DNA from: Acheta domesticus
Taxonomy: Eukaryota; Arthropoda; Insecta; Orthoptera; Gryllidae
Assembly: GCA_031308135.1 (NCBI GenBank)
Contig: JAHLJT010000631.1
Span: 7,501-71,500, forward strand
Direction of reading: 5' to 3'
DNA: 64,000 bases
Below, piece by piece: positions 1 through 12,558 of this stretch; positions within the stretch are counted from its first letter, which is position 1, and each line of letters opens with the position of its first letter. The notes below the pieces were generated by a model that saw only the letters and a program-made list of their open reading frames with translations, searched no databases and was not told the DNA's origin. The position numbers and the translations under genes were made by a program.

Positions 1-3000
1 GTCTGTGTGTGTCTGTGTGTGTCTGTGTGTGTGTCTGTGTGTGTCTGTGTGTGCCTGTGTGTGTCTGGTGTGTGTCTGTGTGTGTCTTGTGTGTGTCTGT
101 GTGTGTGTCTGTGTGTGTGACTGTGTGTGTCTGTGTGTGTGTTGTGTGTTTGTGTGTGTCTGTGTGTGTGTCTGTGTGTGTCTGTGTGTGTGCCTGTGTG
201 TGTGTCTGTGTGTGTCTGTGTGTGTGTCTGTGTGTGTGTCTGAGTGTGTCTGTGTGTGTCTGTGTGTGTGTCTGTGTGTGGTCTGTGTGTGTCTGTGTGT
301 ATTTGTGTGTGTCTGTGTGTGTGTCTGTGTGTGTGTTTGTGTGTGTCTGTGTGTGTGTCTGTGTGTGTCTCTGTGTGTGTCTGTGTGTGGTCTGCGTGTG
401 TCTGTGTGGGTCTGTGTGTGTCTGTGTGTGTCTGTGTGTGTGTCTGTGTGTGTGTCTGTGTGTGTCTGTGTGTGTGTCTGTGTTTGTGCCTGTGAATGTG
501 TCTGTGTGTGTCTGTGTGTGGGTCTGTGTGTGTCTGTGTGAGTTTGTGTGTGTCTGTGTGTGTGTCTGTGTGTGTCTGTGTGTGTTTGTGTGTGTCTGTG
601 AGTGTCTGTGTGTGTGTCAATGTGTTGTCTGTGTGTGTGTCTGTGTGTGTGTCTGTGTGTGTGTCTGTGTGTGTCTGTTGTGTCTGTGTGTGTCTAGTGT
701 GTGTCTGTGTGTGTCTGTGTGTGTCTGAGTGTGTGTCTGTGTGTGTGTCTGTGTGTGTCTGTGTGTGTGTCTGTGTGTTGTCTGTGTGTGTCTGTGTTTG
801 TCTGCGTGTGTCTGTGTGTGTCTGTGTGAGTCTGTGTGTGTGTCTTTCTGTGTGTCTGTGTGTGTCTGTGTGTGTGTCTGTGTGCTTGTCTGTGTGTGTC
901 TATGTGTGTCTGTGTGTGTGTCTGTGTGTGTCTGAGTGTGTGTCTGTGTGTGTGTCTGTGTGTGTCTGTGTGTGTCTGTGTGTGTCTGTGTGTGTGTCTG
1001 TGTGTGTGTGTGTGTGTGTCTGTGTGTGTGGTGTGTGTGTCTGTGTGTCTGTGTGTGTGTCTGTGTGTGTCTGTGTGTGTGTCTGTGTGTGTGTCTGTGT
1101 GTGTGTTGTGTGTGTGTTCTGTGTGTGTCTGTGTGTGTCTGTGTGTGTCTGTGTGTGTGTCTGTGTGTGTCTGTGTGGTGTCTGTGTGTGTGTCTGTGTG
1201 TGTGTCTGTGTGTGTCTGTGTGTGTGTCTGTGTGTGTGTCTGTGTGTGTCTGTGTGTGTGTGTCTGTGTGTGTCTGTCTGTGTGTGTCTGTGTGTGTCTT
1301 GTGTGTGTGTGTGTGTGTGTGTGTCTGTGTGTGTGTTGTTGGTGTGTGTCGTGTGTGTCTGTGTGTGTCTGTGTGTGTCTGTGTGTGTGTCTGTGTGTGT
1401 GTCTGTGTGTGTCTGTGTGTGTCTGTTGTGTGTCTGTGTGTGTGTCTGTGGTGTGTCTGTGTGTATCTGTGTGTGTGTCTTGTGTTTCTGTGTGTGTGTC
1501 TGTGTGTCTGTGTGTGTCTGTGTGTGGTGTCTGTGTGTGTCTGTGTGTGTCTATGTGTGTCTGTGGTGTGTCTGTGTGTGTCTGAGTGTGCGTCTGTGTG
1601 TGTGTGTCCGTGTGTGTCTGTGTGTCTGTGTGTGTCTGTGTGTGTGTCTGTGTGTGTGTCTGTGTGTGTCTGTGTGTGTCTGTGTGTGTCTGTGTTTGTG
1701 TCTGTGTGTGTGTCTGTGTGTGTCTGTGTGGTGTCTGTGTGTGTGTCTGTGTGTGCCTGTGTGTGTGTCAGTGGTGTGTCTGTGTGTGTCTGTGTCTGTG
1801 TGTGTGTCTGTGTGTCTCTGTGTGTTTTGTCTGTGTGTGTCTCTGTGTGTGTCTGTGTGTGTGTCTGTGTGTGTCGGTGTGTGTGTCTGTGTGTGTCTGT
1901 GTGTGTCTGTGTATCTGTGTGTGGTTTCTGTGTGTGTATGTGTGTGTCTGTGTTTCTGGGTGTGTGTCTGTGTGTGTCTGTGTGAGGGTCTGTGTGTGTC
2001 TGTGTGTGTCTGTGTGTGTCTATGTGTGTCTGTGTGTGTGTCTGTGTGTGTCTGTGTGTTGTCTGTGTGTGTGTCTGTGTGTGTCTGTGTGTGTGTCTGT
2101 GTGTGTCTGTGTGTGTCTGTGTGTGTCTGTGTGTGTCTGTGTGTGTCTGTGTGTGTGTCTGTGTGTGTGTCTTGTGTGTGTCTGTGTGTGTGTCTGTGTG
2201 TGTGTCTGTGTGTTGTGTGTCTGTGTGTGTGTCTGTGTATGTGTCTGTGTGTGTGTCTGTGTGTGTCTGTGTGTGTGTTGTGTTGTCTGTGTGTGTCTGT
2301 GTCTGTGTGTCTGGTGTGTCTGTGTGTGTCTGTGTGTGTGTCTGTGTGTGTCTGTGTGTGTGTCTGTGTGTGTCTGTGTGTGTGTCTGTGTGTGTCTGTG
2401 TGTGTCTTGTGTGTGTCTGTGTGATGTCCTGGGTGTGTCTGTGTGTGTCCTGTTGTGTCTGTGTGTGCCTGTGTGTGTCTGTGTGTGTCCTGTGGTGTGT
2501 GTCTGTGTGTGTGTCTGTGTGGTGTCTGTGTGTGTACTGGTGTGTTCTGGTGTGGTGCCTGTGTGTGTTGTGTGTGTCTGTGTGGTGTGTTTGTGTGTGT
2601 CTGTGTGGTGTGTCCTGTGTGTGTGTACTGTGTGTGTCCTGTGTGTGTGTTGTGTGTTGTGTGGTGTCGGATGTGTGTGTCTGTGTGTGTCTGTGTGTGT
2701 GTCTGTGTGTGTGTCTGTGTGTGTGCTGTGGTATGTGTGTGTGTCCTGTGTGTGTCTGTGTGGTGTCTGTGTTGTGTCTGTGTGTGTTGTGGTGTCTGTG
2801 TGTTGTTCTGTGTGTGTCTGTGTGTGTGTCTGTGTGTGCTGTGTGGTTCTGTGTGTAGTCTGTGTGTGTCTGTGTGTGTGTCTTGTGTGTGTCTGTGTGT
2901 AGTCTGGGTGTGTGGTCGTGTGTGTGTCTCTGTGTGTCTGTGTGTGTCTGTGTATCTGTGTGTGTTTCTGTGTGTGTATGTGTGTGTCTTGTGTTTCTGG

Positions 3001-6000
3001 TTGTGTGTCTGTGTGTGTCTGTGTGTGGGTCTGTGTGTGTGTCTGTGTGTGTCTGTGTGTGTCCTGTGTGTGTGTCTGTGTGGTGTCTGTGTGTGGTCTA
3101 TGTGTGGTCTGTGTGTGTGTCTGTGTGTGTCTGAGTGTGTGTCTGTGTGTGTGTTCTGTGTGGGTCTGTGTGTGTGTCTGTGTGTGTCTGTGTGTGTGTC
3201 TGTGTGTGTGTCTGTGTGTGTCTGTGTGTGTCTGTGTGTGTGTCTGTGTGTGTGATCTGTGTGTCTGTGTGTTGTCTGTAGTGTGTGTCTGTTGTGTGTC
3301 TGTGTGTGTGTCGGTGTATGTGTCTGTGTGTGTGTCTGTGGTGTGTCTGTGTTGTGTCTGTGTGAGTCTGTGTGTGTTCTGTGTCTGTGTGTGTGTCTGT
3401 GTGGAGTCTGTGTGTGTGTCTGTGTGTCTGTCTGTGTGTGCCTGTGTGTGTTTGTGTGTGTGTCTGTGTGTGTCTGTGTCTGTGTGTGTGTCTGTGTGTG
3501 TCTGTGTGTTTGTTCTGTATGTGTCTCTGTGTGTCTGTGTGGTGTCTGTGTGTGTGTATGTTGTGTCTGTTGTGTGTGTCTGTGTGTGTCTGTGTGTGTG
3601 TCTGTGTGTGTGTCCTGTGTGTGTGTCTGTGTGTGTGTCTGTGTGTGTGTCTGTGTGTGTCTGTGGTGTTTTCTGTTGTGTGTCTCTGTGTGTCTGTGTG
3701 TGTCTGTGTGTGTGTCTATGTGTGTACTGTGTGGTGTCTCGTGTGTGTGTCCGTGTGTGTCTGTGTGTGTGTCATGTGTGTCTGTGTGTGTGTCTGTGTG
3801 TGTCTGTGTGTGTCTGTGTGTGTCGGTCTGTGTTGTGTGTGTCTGTGTGTGTGTCTGTGTGTGCCTGGGTCTGTGTTCTGTGTGTGTCTTGTGTGTGTGT
3901 CCTGTGCATGTCTGTGTTTGTGTGTCTGTGTGTGTCTGTGTGTGTGTCTGTGTGTGTCTGTGGTGTGTCTGTGTGTGTGTCTGTGTGTGTCTGTGTGTGT
4001 CTGTGTCTGTGTGTGTCTGTGTGTGTGTCTGTGTGTGTCTGTGTGTGTCTGTGTGTGTCTGTGTGTGTGTCGTGCTGTGTGTGTGTCTGTGTGTGTCTGT
4101 GTGTGGTCTGTGTGTGTCTGTGTGTGTCTGTGTGTGTCTGTGTGTGTCTGTGTGTGTGTCTGTGTGTGTGTCTGTGTGTGTCTGTGTGTGTGTCTGTGTG
4201 TGTCCTGTGTGTGTGTCTGTGTGTGTGTCTGTGTGTGTGCTGTGTGTGTCTGTGTGTGTGTCTGTGTGTTGTCTGTGTGTGTGTCTGTGTGTGTCTCTGT
4301 GTGTCTGTGTGTGTCCTGTGTGTGTGTCTGTGTGTGTGTCTGTGTGTGTCTGTGTGTGTCTGTGTGTCTGTGTGTGTCTGTGTGTCTGTGTCTGTGTGTG
4401 TGTCTGTGTGTGTCTGTGTGTGTGTCTGTGTGTGTGTCTGTGTGTGTCTGTGTGTGTCTTGTGTGTGCTGTGTCTGTGTGTGTCTGTGTGTTGTCTATGT
4501 GTGTCTGTGTGTGTGTCTGGTGTGTGTCTGAGTGTGTGTCTGTGTGTGTGTCCTGTGTGGGTCTGTGTGTGTGTCTGTGTGTGTCTGTGTGTGTGTGTCT
4601 GTGTGTGTCTGTGTGTGTCTGTGTGTGTCTGTGTGTGTGTCTGTGTTGTGTGTCTCTGTGTGTCTGTGTGTGTCTGTGTGTGTGTCGTGTGTGTGTCTGT
4701 GTGGTGTCGGTGTATGTGTCTGTGTGTGTGTCTGTGTGTGTCTGTGTGTGTGTCTGTGTGTGAGTCTGTGTTGTGTCTGTGTCTGTGTGTGTGTCTGTGT
4801 GTGTCTGTGTGTGGTCTGTGGTGTCTGTCTGTGTGTGCCTGTGTGTGTTGTGTGTGTGTCTGTGTGTGTCTGTGTCTGTGTGTGTGTCTGTGTGTGTCTG
4901 TGTGTTTTTTCTGTGTGTGTCTCTGTGTGTCTGTGTGTGTCTGTGTGTGTGTTTATGTGTGTCTGTCTGTGTGTGTGCCTGTGTGTGTCTGTTTGTGTGT
5001 CTGTGTGTGTGTCTGTGTGTGTGCCTGTGTGTGTCTGTGTGTGTGTCTGTGTGTGTGTCTGAGTGTGTGTCTGTGTGTGTGTCTGTGTGTGTGTCTGTGT
5101 GTGTCTGTGTGTTTTTCTGTGTGTGTCTCTGTGTGTCTGTGTGTGTCTGTGTGTGTGTCTATGTGTGTCTGTGTGTGTGTCTGTGTGTGTTGCTGTGTGT
5201 GTCTGTGTGTGTGTCATGTGTGTCTGTGTGTGTGTCTGTGTGTGTCTGTGTGTGTCTGTGTGTGTCTGTGTGTGTCTGTCTGTGTGTGTGTCTGTGTGTG
5301 TGTCTGTGTGTGCCTGGGTCTGTGTCTGTGTGTGTTTGTGTGTGTGTCTGTGCGTGTCTGTGTTTGTGTGTCTGTTGTGTCTGTGTGTGTGTCTTGTGTG
5401 TGTCTGTGTGTGTGTCTGTGTGTGTCTGTGTGTGTCTATGTGTGTCTGTGTGTGTCTGAGTGTGTCTCTGTGTTGTGTCTGTGTGAGTCTGGTGTGTTGT
5501 CTGTGTGTGTCTGTTTGTGTGTCCTCTGTGTGTGTCTGTGTGTGTGTCTGTGTGTGTCTGTGTGTGTCTGTGTATGTGTCTGTGTGTGTGTCTTGTCTGT
5601 GTCTGTGTGTGTCTGGGTTTGTGTCTGTGTGTGAGACTGTGTGTTCTGAGTGTGTCTGCTGTGTGTGTTTGTGTGTGTCTGTGTGTGTGTCTGTGTGTCT
5701 CTGTATGTGTTCTGTGTGTGTCTGTGTGAGTCTGTGTGTGTCTGCGTGTGTCTGTGTGTGTTGTCTGTGTCTGTTGTGTGTCTGTGTGTCTGTGTTTGTC
5801 TGCGTGTGTCTGTGTGTGTCTGTGTGAGTCTGTGTGTGTCTTTTTTGTGTCTGTGTGTGTCTGTGTGTTTGTTCTGTGTGTGTGTCTGTGTGTTTGACTG
5901 TGTGTGTGTCTGTGTGTGTCTGTGTGTGTGTCTGCTTGTGTGTCTGTGTGTGTCTGTCTGTGTCTGTGTGTGTGTCTGTGTGTGAGTCTGTGTGTGTCTG

Positions 6001-8998
6001 TGTGTCTGTGTGTGTCTGTGTGTGTGTTTGTGTGTGTCTGTGGTGTGTCTGTGTGTGTCTGTGTGTGTGTCTGTGTGTGTCTGCGTGTGTCTGTGTGGGT
6101 CTGTGTGTGTCTGTGTGTGTCTGTGTGTGTCTGTGTGTGTGTCTGTGTCTGTGTGTGTCTGTGTGTCTGTGTTTGTCTGCGTGTGTCTGTGTGTGTCCTG
6201 TGTGAGTCTGTGTGTGTCTTTTTTTGTGTCTGTGTGTGTCTGTGTGTTTGTCTGTGTGTGTGTCTGTGTGTTTGTCTGTGTGTGTGTCTGTGTGTGTCTG
6301 TGTGTGAGTCTGTGGGTGTCTGTGTGTATCTGTGTGTGTCTGTGTGTGTCTGTGTGTGTGTTTGTGTGTGTCTGTGTTGTGTGTGTCTGTGTGTGTCTGT
6401 GTGTGTCTGTGTGTGTCTGCGTGTGTCTGTGTGAGTCTGTGTGTGTCTGTGTGTGTCTGTGTGTGTGTCTGTGTGTGTGTCTGTGTGCGTCTGTGTGTGT
6501 GTCTGTGTGTGTGTGCCTGTGAATGTGTCTGTGTGTGTGTCTGTGTGTGTCTGTGTTTGTTTGTGTGTGTCTGTGTGTGTGTCTGTGTGTGTCTGTGTGT
6601 GTGTCTGTGTGAGTGTGTCTGTGTGTGTCTATGTGTGTCTGTGTGTGTGTCTGTGTGTGTGTCTGTGTGTGTCTGTTTGTTTCTGTGTGTGTCTATGTGT
6701 GTCTGTGTGTGTGTCTGTGTGTGTCTGAGTGTGTGTCTGTGTGTGTGTCTGTGTGTGTCTGTGTGTGTGTCTGTGGTGTCTTTGTGTCCTGTGTTTGTCT
6801 GCGTGTGTCTGTGTGTGTCTGTTTGAGTCTGTGTGTGTGTCTTTTTGTGTGTCTGTGTGTGTAACTGTGTGTGTGTCTGTGTGTGTCTATGTGTGTCTCT
6901 GTGTGTGTCTGTGTGTGTCTGTTTGTGTGTCTCTGTGTGTGTCTTGTGTGTGTCTTTCTGTGGCTGTGTATCTGTTGTGTTGTCTGTGTAATGTCGTGCT
7001 GTGTAGGTGTTGTCTGTCTGTGTCCTGTTGTGATCTGTGTTGTGTCTGTTTGTTTGATACTGTGTGTGGTCTGATGTGTGTGCTTGTGTGTGATGTTTGT
7101 TGTGTGTCTGTGTGTGTGCTCTGATGTGTGTCTGTAGTGTGTCTGTGTGTGTTGTCTGTATGTGTAGTCTGTGTGTGTGTCTGATGTGTTGTCTGTGTGT
7201 GTGTCTGTGTCTGGTGTGTGTGTCGTGTGTTTGTCTGGTGTTGTCTGTGTGTGCTCGTGTGATGTCCTGTGTGTGTCTTTTGTAGGTCTGTGTGTGTCTG
7301 TGTGTGTCTGTGTGTGTGTCTGTGTGTGTCTGGTGTGTGTCTTGTGTGTGTATGTGTGTGTGTCTTGTGTGTGTCTGTGTGTGTCTGTCTGTGTCTGTGT
7401 CTGTGTGTGTCTGTGTGTGTCTGTGTGTGTCTGTGTGTGTGTCTGTGTGTGTCTGTGTGTGTGTCTGTGTGTGTCTGTGTGTGTGTCTGTGTGTGTCTGC
7501 GTGTGTCTGTGTGGGTCTGTGTGTGTCTGTGTGTGTCTGGGTTTGTGTCTGGGTGTGAGACTGTGTGTGTCTGAGTGTGTCTGTGTGTGTCTGTGTGAGT
7601 CTGTGTGTGTCTTTTTTGTGTCTGTGTGTGTCTGTGTGTTTGTCTGTGTGTGTGTCTGTGTGTTTGTCTGTGTGTGTGTCTGTGTGTGTCTGTGTGTGTG
7701 TCTGCTTGTGTGTCTGTGTGTGTCTGTCTGTCTGTGTCTGTGTGTGTGTCTGAGTGTGTCTGTGTGTGTCTGTGTGTGTGTCTGTGTGTGAGTCTGTGTG
7801 TGTCTGTGTGTATCTGTGTGTGTCTGTGTGTGTGTTTGTGTGTGTCTGTGTGTGTGTGTCTGTGTGTGTCTGTGTGTGTCTGTGTGTGTCTGTGTGTGTC
7901 TGCGTGTGTCTGTGTGGGTCTGTGTGTGTCTGTGTGTGTCTGTGTGTGTGTCTGTGTGTGTGTCTGTGTGCGTCTGTGTGTGTGTCTGTGTGTGTGTGCC
8001 TGTGAATGTGTCTGTGTGTGTGTCTGTGTGTGTCTGTGTGTGTTTGTGTGTGTCTGTGTGTGTGTCTGTGTGTGTCTGTGTGTGTGTCTGTGTGAGTGTG
8101 TCTGTGTGTGTCTATGTGTGTCTGTGTGTGTGTCTGTGTGTGTGTCTGTGTGTGTGTCTGTGTGTGTCTGTTTGTGTCTCTGTGTGTCTATGTGTGTCTG
8201 TGTGTGTGTCTGTGTGTGTCTGAGTGTGTGTCTGTGTGTGTGTCTGTGTGTGTCTGTGTGTGTGTCTGTGTGTGTCTGTGTGTCTGTGTTTGTCTGCGTG
8301 TGTCTGTGTGTGTCTGTTTGAGTCTGTGTGTGTGTCTTTTTGTGTGTCTGTGTGTGTACTGTGTGTGTGTCTGTGTGTGTCTATGTGTGTCTGTGTGTGT
8401 GTCTGTGTGTGTCTGAGTGTGTGTCTGTGTGTGTGTCTGTGTGTGTCTGTGTGTGTGTCTGTGTGTGTCTGTGTGTCTGTGTTTGTCTGCGTGTGTCTGT
8501 GTGTGTCTATTTGAGTCTGTGTGTGTGTCTTTTTGTGTGTCTGTGTGTGTAGCTGTGTGTGTGTCTGTGTGTGTCTATGTGTGTCTGTGTGTGTGTCTGT
8601 GTGTGTCTGAGTGTGTGTCGGTGTGTGTGTCTGTGTGTGTGTCTGTGTGTGTCTGTGTGTGTGTCTGTGTGCGTCTGTATGTGTGTCTTTTGTGTGTCTG
8701 TGTGTGTGTCTTTGTGTGTGTGCCTATGTGTGTGACTGTGTCTGTGTGTATGTGTGTGTGTCTGTGTGTGTGTCTGTGGGTGTGTTTGTGTGTGTGTCTG
8801 TGTGTGTGTTTGTGTCTGTGTGTGTGACTTTGTGTGGGCTTGTGTGTGTGTCTGTTTGTGTCTGTGTGTGTGTCTGTGTGTGTGTCTTTTTGTGTGTCTT
8901 TTTGTGTGTCTGTGTGTTTGTCTGTGTGTGTGTCTGTGTGTGTCTGTGTGTTTGTCTCGGTGTGTGTCTGTGTGAGTGTCTGTGTGTGTGTCTGTGGA
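1..8998. repeat. GT-rich minisatellite array, (GTGTGTCT)-type
   Basis: About 9 kb of GTGTGTCT and GTGTGTGTCT units on the + strand, almost free of A, with C only as part of TCT or TCTG. It begins before the window and stops sharply near 8998, where complex sequence starts. Variant strings recur at long intervals, for example GTGCCTGTGAATGTGTCTG near 485, 6514 and 7998, and a T-run variant near 5840, 6218 and 7610, so larger blocks have been duplicated. The many long open frames across it (Val-Cys-Val-Cys and Thr-His-Thr-Gln) come from the lack of stop codons and are not genes. It is not the TTAGG arthropod telomere repeat. Confidence 0.97.
6950..7290. repeat. degenerate interval inside the GT array
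   Basis: The GTGTGTCT unit breaks down here, with single A residues, CTGTTGTG and CTGATGTG variants and irregular spacing, before the regular array resumes near 7292. It may be the oldest, least homogenised part of the array or a junction between two amplified blocks. Confidence 0.6.
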
Positions 8999-10100
8999 TA
9001 CCATTTTTGGTTTTTCCTATTCAGTACATTCACCATATGAATTGCAGCAGTCATCTGACAAGTTCAGATATGGATACCGTGGGTCCAACATGGCCTTTTA
9101 CTCTCCTCACTAAAGCATTTCATACGTGGGAATGTACAAACTATAACCGTCTCAACGGCACTGTTTCCTTCAATCAGCTTTTTATGGCGATTTGCTATTT
9201 AGCAGTTTCAAAATCTGCCTCATGCACTGCCGGCGGCGGCTAGCAATCAGACTGTGTGGATGTGCACCGTTTTTTTATAGTTCTATAGGTGAGTTTTTGC
9301 TTTCTATTTTCAGTCATAGTGAATAATTTCAGAAAACCGTTAAATACGAACTTTGTCAATTTTAGCGAAAAGAATGAAAATGTCTAGCACCGCACTTAAG
9401 TTTTTGCGAGAAGTTTTAATGATTAACTGAAAGTAGGGGTTTTTAGACCTATTTTTTATGAAAAACGTACACATTCCTATTTTCAAAATACTGGTGCTAA
9501 AACGAAAATTCTTTCTAGCGCTTAGTAATGGTTACTTTAAGCTATTGATACTGCAATTTCTCTCCGAATTAACACATCTGTCAGCTTTTTTTGTAAAACT
9601 CCTTACAAGTGTAGAACAATGTGTCTGGGCTTCTTGGTCCGGTCTAAGGTCTGCAAACTAACAAGCCTACCACTTCAACCCACATACATGGGAGGCAAGC
9701 GATAAACAACAATGCCTAAGGCGGAACTCAAACCAGCGACCTTTCAGACCGAGGCGCTCAGTCCGCACACAGTTTAAGACCAGTGGTTGCAATGTGGCAG
9801 ATACACACGTCGTAGCTTCGTAGCATGCCATGAGCTACTCTGCGCAACTAGCGTCGGGAAAGGAAACTATTAGTTACCCCGCCGGTTAGAATTTTTTTTA
9901 TTCTGAACAAAATAAATTTAGAATCTATTTTACATTCAAATAATTAGTAAATATGCTAACATTGGTAATTAAAGACAGTGACAATTAATTAATGACAATG
10001 ACAGTTTGTGGGTGAAAGTATCCCAGTGGCACATTTCACCGTCTTCTTGCGTCTAGAACAGAAAGAGTCAATTTAGTGTTCAAGAGTCAAAGTTGAGGAA
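8999..10100. other. unassigned flank of the satellite
   Basis: Complex sequence after the satellite. An open frame from the array runs to 9243 but resembles no protein I know. Apart from the tRNA-like piece near 9715-9775 I see no gene, motif or repeat here. Confidence 0.5.
9712..9775 (-). repeat. tRNA-like (SINE?) fragment
   Basis: On the minus strand the stretch contains GGTCTGAAAGGTCGCTGG followed by GGTTTGAGTTCC, close to the tRNA T-arm/B-box consensus GGTTCGANTCC. No convincing acceptor stem or A box can be paired, so it is not a functional tRNA. A decayed tRNA-derived SINE or tRNA pseudogene is the likeliest reading. Confidence 0.35.
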
Positions 10101-10124
10101 TATATTTGATTGTACATATGAAGA

Positions 10125-10325
10125 CTAATTTGAAATTCTATAATGGAGTTGTAATGGCGTAATTCTGGATAATCGGTATGTTTCTTCACTTTTATCTAAG
10201 AGGTTGATGGCTAGAAAATTGGGTTGCGTTTCCAGACGTTGAAGATAGCTTGAGCTACTTGTTTCGATTCTTTCGAAGACTGTCGGTAGTTTTAAGTCTG
10301 TGTAGCGTTGTTTGAAATATACCAC
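10125..10325 (-). pseudogene. C-terminal tail of Jockey-like ORF2
   Basis: A 66-residue open piece with PNFLAINLLDKSEETYRLSR, matching the conserved end of Jockey ORF2 proteins downstream of the reverse transcriptase. It is separated from the RT piece by a frameshifted stretch (10326-10436) that still encodes an IWTYGIQIWG-like segment in another frame. Confidence 0.6.
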
Positions 10326-10436
10326 GTTGCTGCAGCAATCATCGAAGAGTTTTTGATTGAAATCTCTGTAAAATGGAGAGACGTGATCTGCTTGCCGTGC
10401 CCCAGATTTGGATGCCGTAGGTCCAAATAGAAATTA

Positions 10437-11430
10437 TTATCGTTTTATAAATAAATAATTATCTACGGATAGCTTCGAATGGTGCCCTAGTAGCCAATAC
10501 AATCTTTTCACCTGTAGTTGAAGTTGCTTCTTCTTGGCTTGTATGTGGGATTTCCAGGTAAGCCTTTTGTCCAGACGTATACCTAAATACTTCACACTTT
10601 CAACTTGCAAAATTGGTTTATTATTCATGTTTACGATGGGGCATGTTTGTCTTCTCAAAGTGAAAGTAATATGAGCTGACTTGCTTTTGTTAAATTTTAT
10701 TTTCCTCTTGTTTGCCCATTCTTTGATCAACACTAGATGCTCTTGTAGTTTTCTGATTTTGTCATCATCCTTGGCTAATATGGCAGTATCATCTGCAAAT
10801 GTAGCTATTGTAGTGTTTTCAGTTTCCGGTATATCTGAAGTGTATAGCTGGTACAAGACTGGGCCGAGCACACTACCTTGGGGCACTCCGGATTGGATGG
10901 GAAAGAGATTGGATAATTCGTTTTGGTAATTAATTTGGAATGTTCGGTGGGAGAGGTAAGATCTGAAGATATTGAAGAATGGATACGTTAGGGAGCGTTC
11001 GATTTTGTAGAGAAGGCCATCGTGCCAAACTTCTTCGAAAGCTTGAGTGATATCTAAAAACGCTGCTGAACAGTACTCTTTTTCTTGGAATGTTTTCTCT
11101 ATGAAGTTAGTAATACTATTAACTTGTTCAATAGTCGAATGTTGTTGCCTGAAGCCATGGAAGCATACTTATGGGACGATACGATGAGGGTTCATGGGGA
11201 GGTTTACCTGGTTTTAAAAAGACTTGTGTCTGTGCTACTTTCCATTGCGATGGATAAAGGCCGGTACGTAGGATGCTGTTGAAGAGACCAGTGATAAAAG
11301 CTATTCCTTTGCGAGGCAGTTCTTTTAGTAGTGGCCCGGTGATGATGTAACCGGGAGCCTTCTTGCTGGGCAGTTCATTTTTTAAAATTTTCAATACTTT
11401 ATAAGTAAAATATTTTATTGGTAATGCCAT
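10437..11430 (-). pseudogene. reverse transcriptase domain of Jockey-like ORF2
   Basis: The upstream piece (11430-11128) has the fingers region with a KAPGYIITGPLLKELP stretch, WKVAQTQVFLKPGKP and SSYRPISML, typical of the Jockey clade. The downstream piece (10886-10437) has PQGSVLGPVLYQLYTSD and the catalytic box FADDTAIL (the YADD motif), followed by the conserved KYLGIRLD segment. The enzyme copies element RNA into DNA at the nicked target. The two pieces are in different frames and the join between 10886 and 11128 is degraded, so no functional product is expected. Confidence 0.88.
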
Positions 11431-11829
11431 TTGTGTAGGTGATTCTAAATATTCTTGTATTTCATCCGGTTGATTTAAAGATTTTGGTGGATGGTTTTGA
11501 AAAACTTCAGTAAAGTGTTATGTAAATACTTCTATTTTTTCTTTGGTACTTCTTATCCATTCGTTGTTTTCCTTGCGAATTGAAGGTGAAGCTTTACTAG
11601 GTCGTTTGGATTTTCTTACTACTTTAAATAAAGAATATTCGGAAGCTTGAGAAGCTGAGAAATTGGCAACGTAATTTTGAAACCTACAGTCGTTGAATGT
11701 TTTAAGTAGATTGGATAATTGCCTGGTTGCTCTTTTGTAGTTGGTTTTATCAGCTGGGTATCTTCTCCTGTGCCATAGTTTTCTAAGTTTTCTTTCTTCC
11801 TGAATTTTTTCAGAATATACAAAGGATAA

Positions 11830-12354
11830 TGTAGCGTCATGCACGCTCAAACGCGCAGACGGTAGAATTTCACCGGAAGCTGAACAAAGGGCTGGACATC
11901 TGGCGTGGTGACGCGCAATGACGCATCGGTTTTTCCGAGCGCGTAGCGTCGTTCTCAGGTGCTGGGACGGCAACGGTGGCGGGGGAAGACGCCAGGGCGC
12001 CTTTAAAAGCCGGGTGACGAACGCCCCACCTCCTTCTTTTCTGTTGTTCGAGCTGTGTGAGCAGGAGGCTGTGCGTCTAGCACGCGGAGGGGAAGCCGGC
12101 ATTAGTTTGTCGTCAGTCGTGAGACATGTAGGGTTGTCTCGGCAGAGCGGTGCATCACACCGAGGGGAAACGTTTGTTGTTTGGCGGTGTGGTAGCCGCA
12201 CTGTAATATCACTTCTTGTGGTAGGCTCTATTTATTTAGTTAGTAGAAGGCAGTGTTATGGTGTTTTACGACTTCGGTCAGTGTTTTTTTAATAAACCAA
12301 CTGTTTATTCTACCCACCCTCGTCTGTGTTTTAATACATCCGTATGACGCCACA
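11830..12354 (+). mobile_element. solo LTR inserted in the Jockey-like element
   Basis: The 525-bp block starts TGTAGCGTCAT and ends ATGACGCCACA, giving inverted LTR tips. It is flanked by a perfect 4-bp duplication, ATAA at 11826-11829 and 12355-12358. A TTTAAAAG promoter-like box lies near 12002 and an AATAAA polyadenylation signal at 12291, which sets the + orientation. No internal region or second LTR remains, so it is a solo LTR, probably Gypsy-like given the 4-bp duplication. It lies exactly where the ORF2 linker is broken. Confidence 0.85.
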
Positions 12355-12558
12355 ATAATTATCACAGGTTTCATTGTACTCTTTTCGTGGAGTGGCCTGC
12401 CACGCTGCTTTTTGTATGCTTTCAGTTATAAATTCAGTAGCTTCATCTATATCGTCTTGTGATCGCAAGGGCATTCGAATGCTTGTAAAGCTGGATATCC
12501 AGTTACGGTACATACTCCAATCTGTGTGTTTATTTACTAGTACTATTGGTGCAGGGCT

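Noticed and set aside
1..8998. Telomere repeat
   Set aside because: The unit is GTGTGTCT-type, not TTAGG, TCAGG or another known arthropod telomere repeat, and length is variable within the array.
5..9054. Long open frames (up to 791 residues) of Val-Cys-Val or Thr-His-Thr repeats
   Set aside because: They are translations of the GT array, which lacks A and so rarely forms stop codons; overlapping frames are open at once on both strands.
9712..9775. Functional tRNA gene
   Set aside because: Only the T-arm-like region fits; no acceptor stem or A box can be paired.
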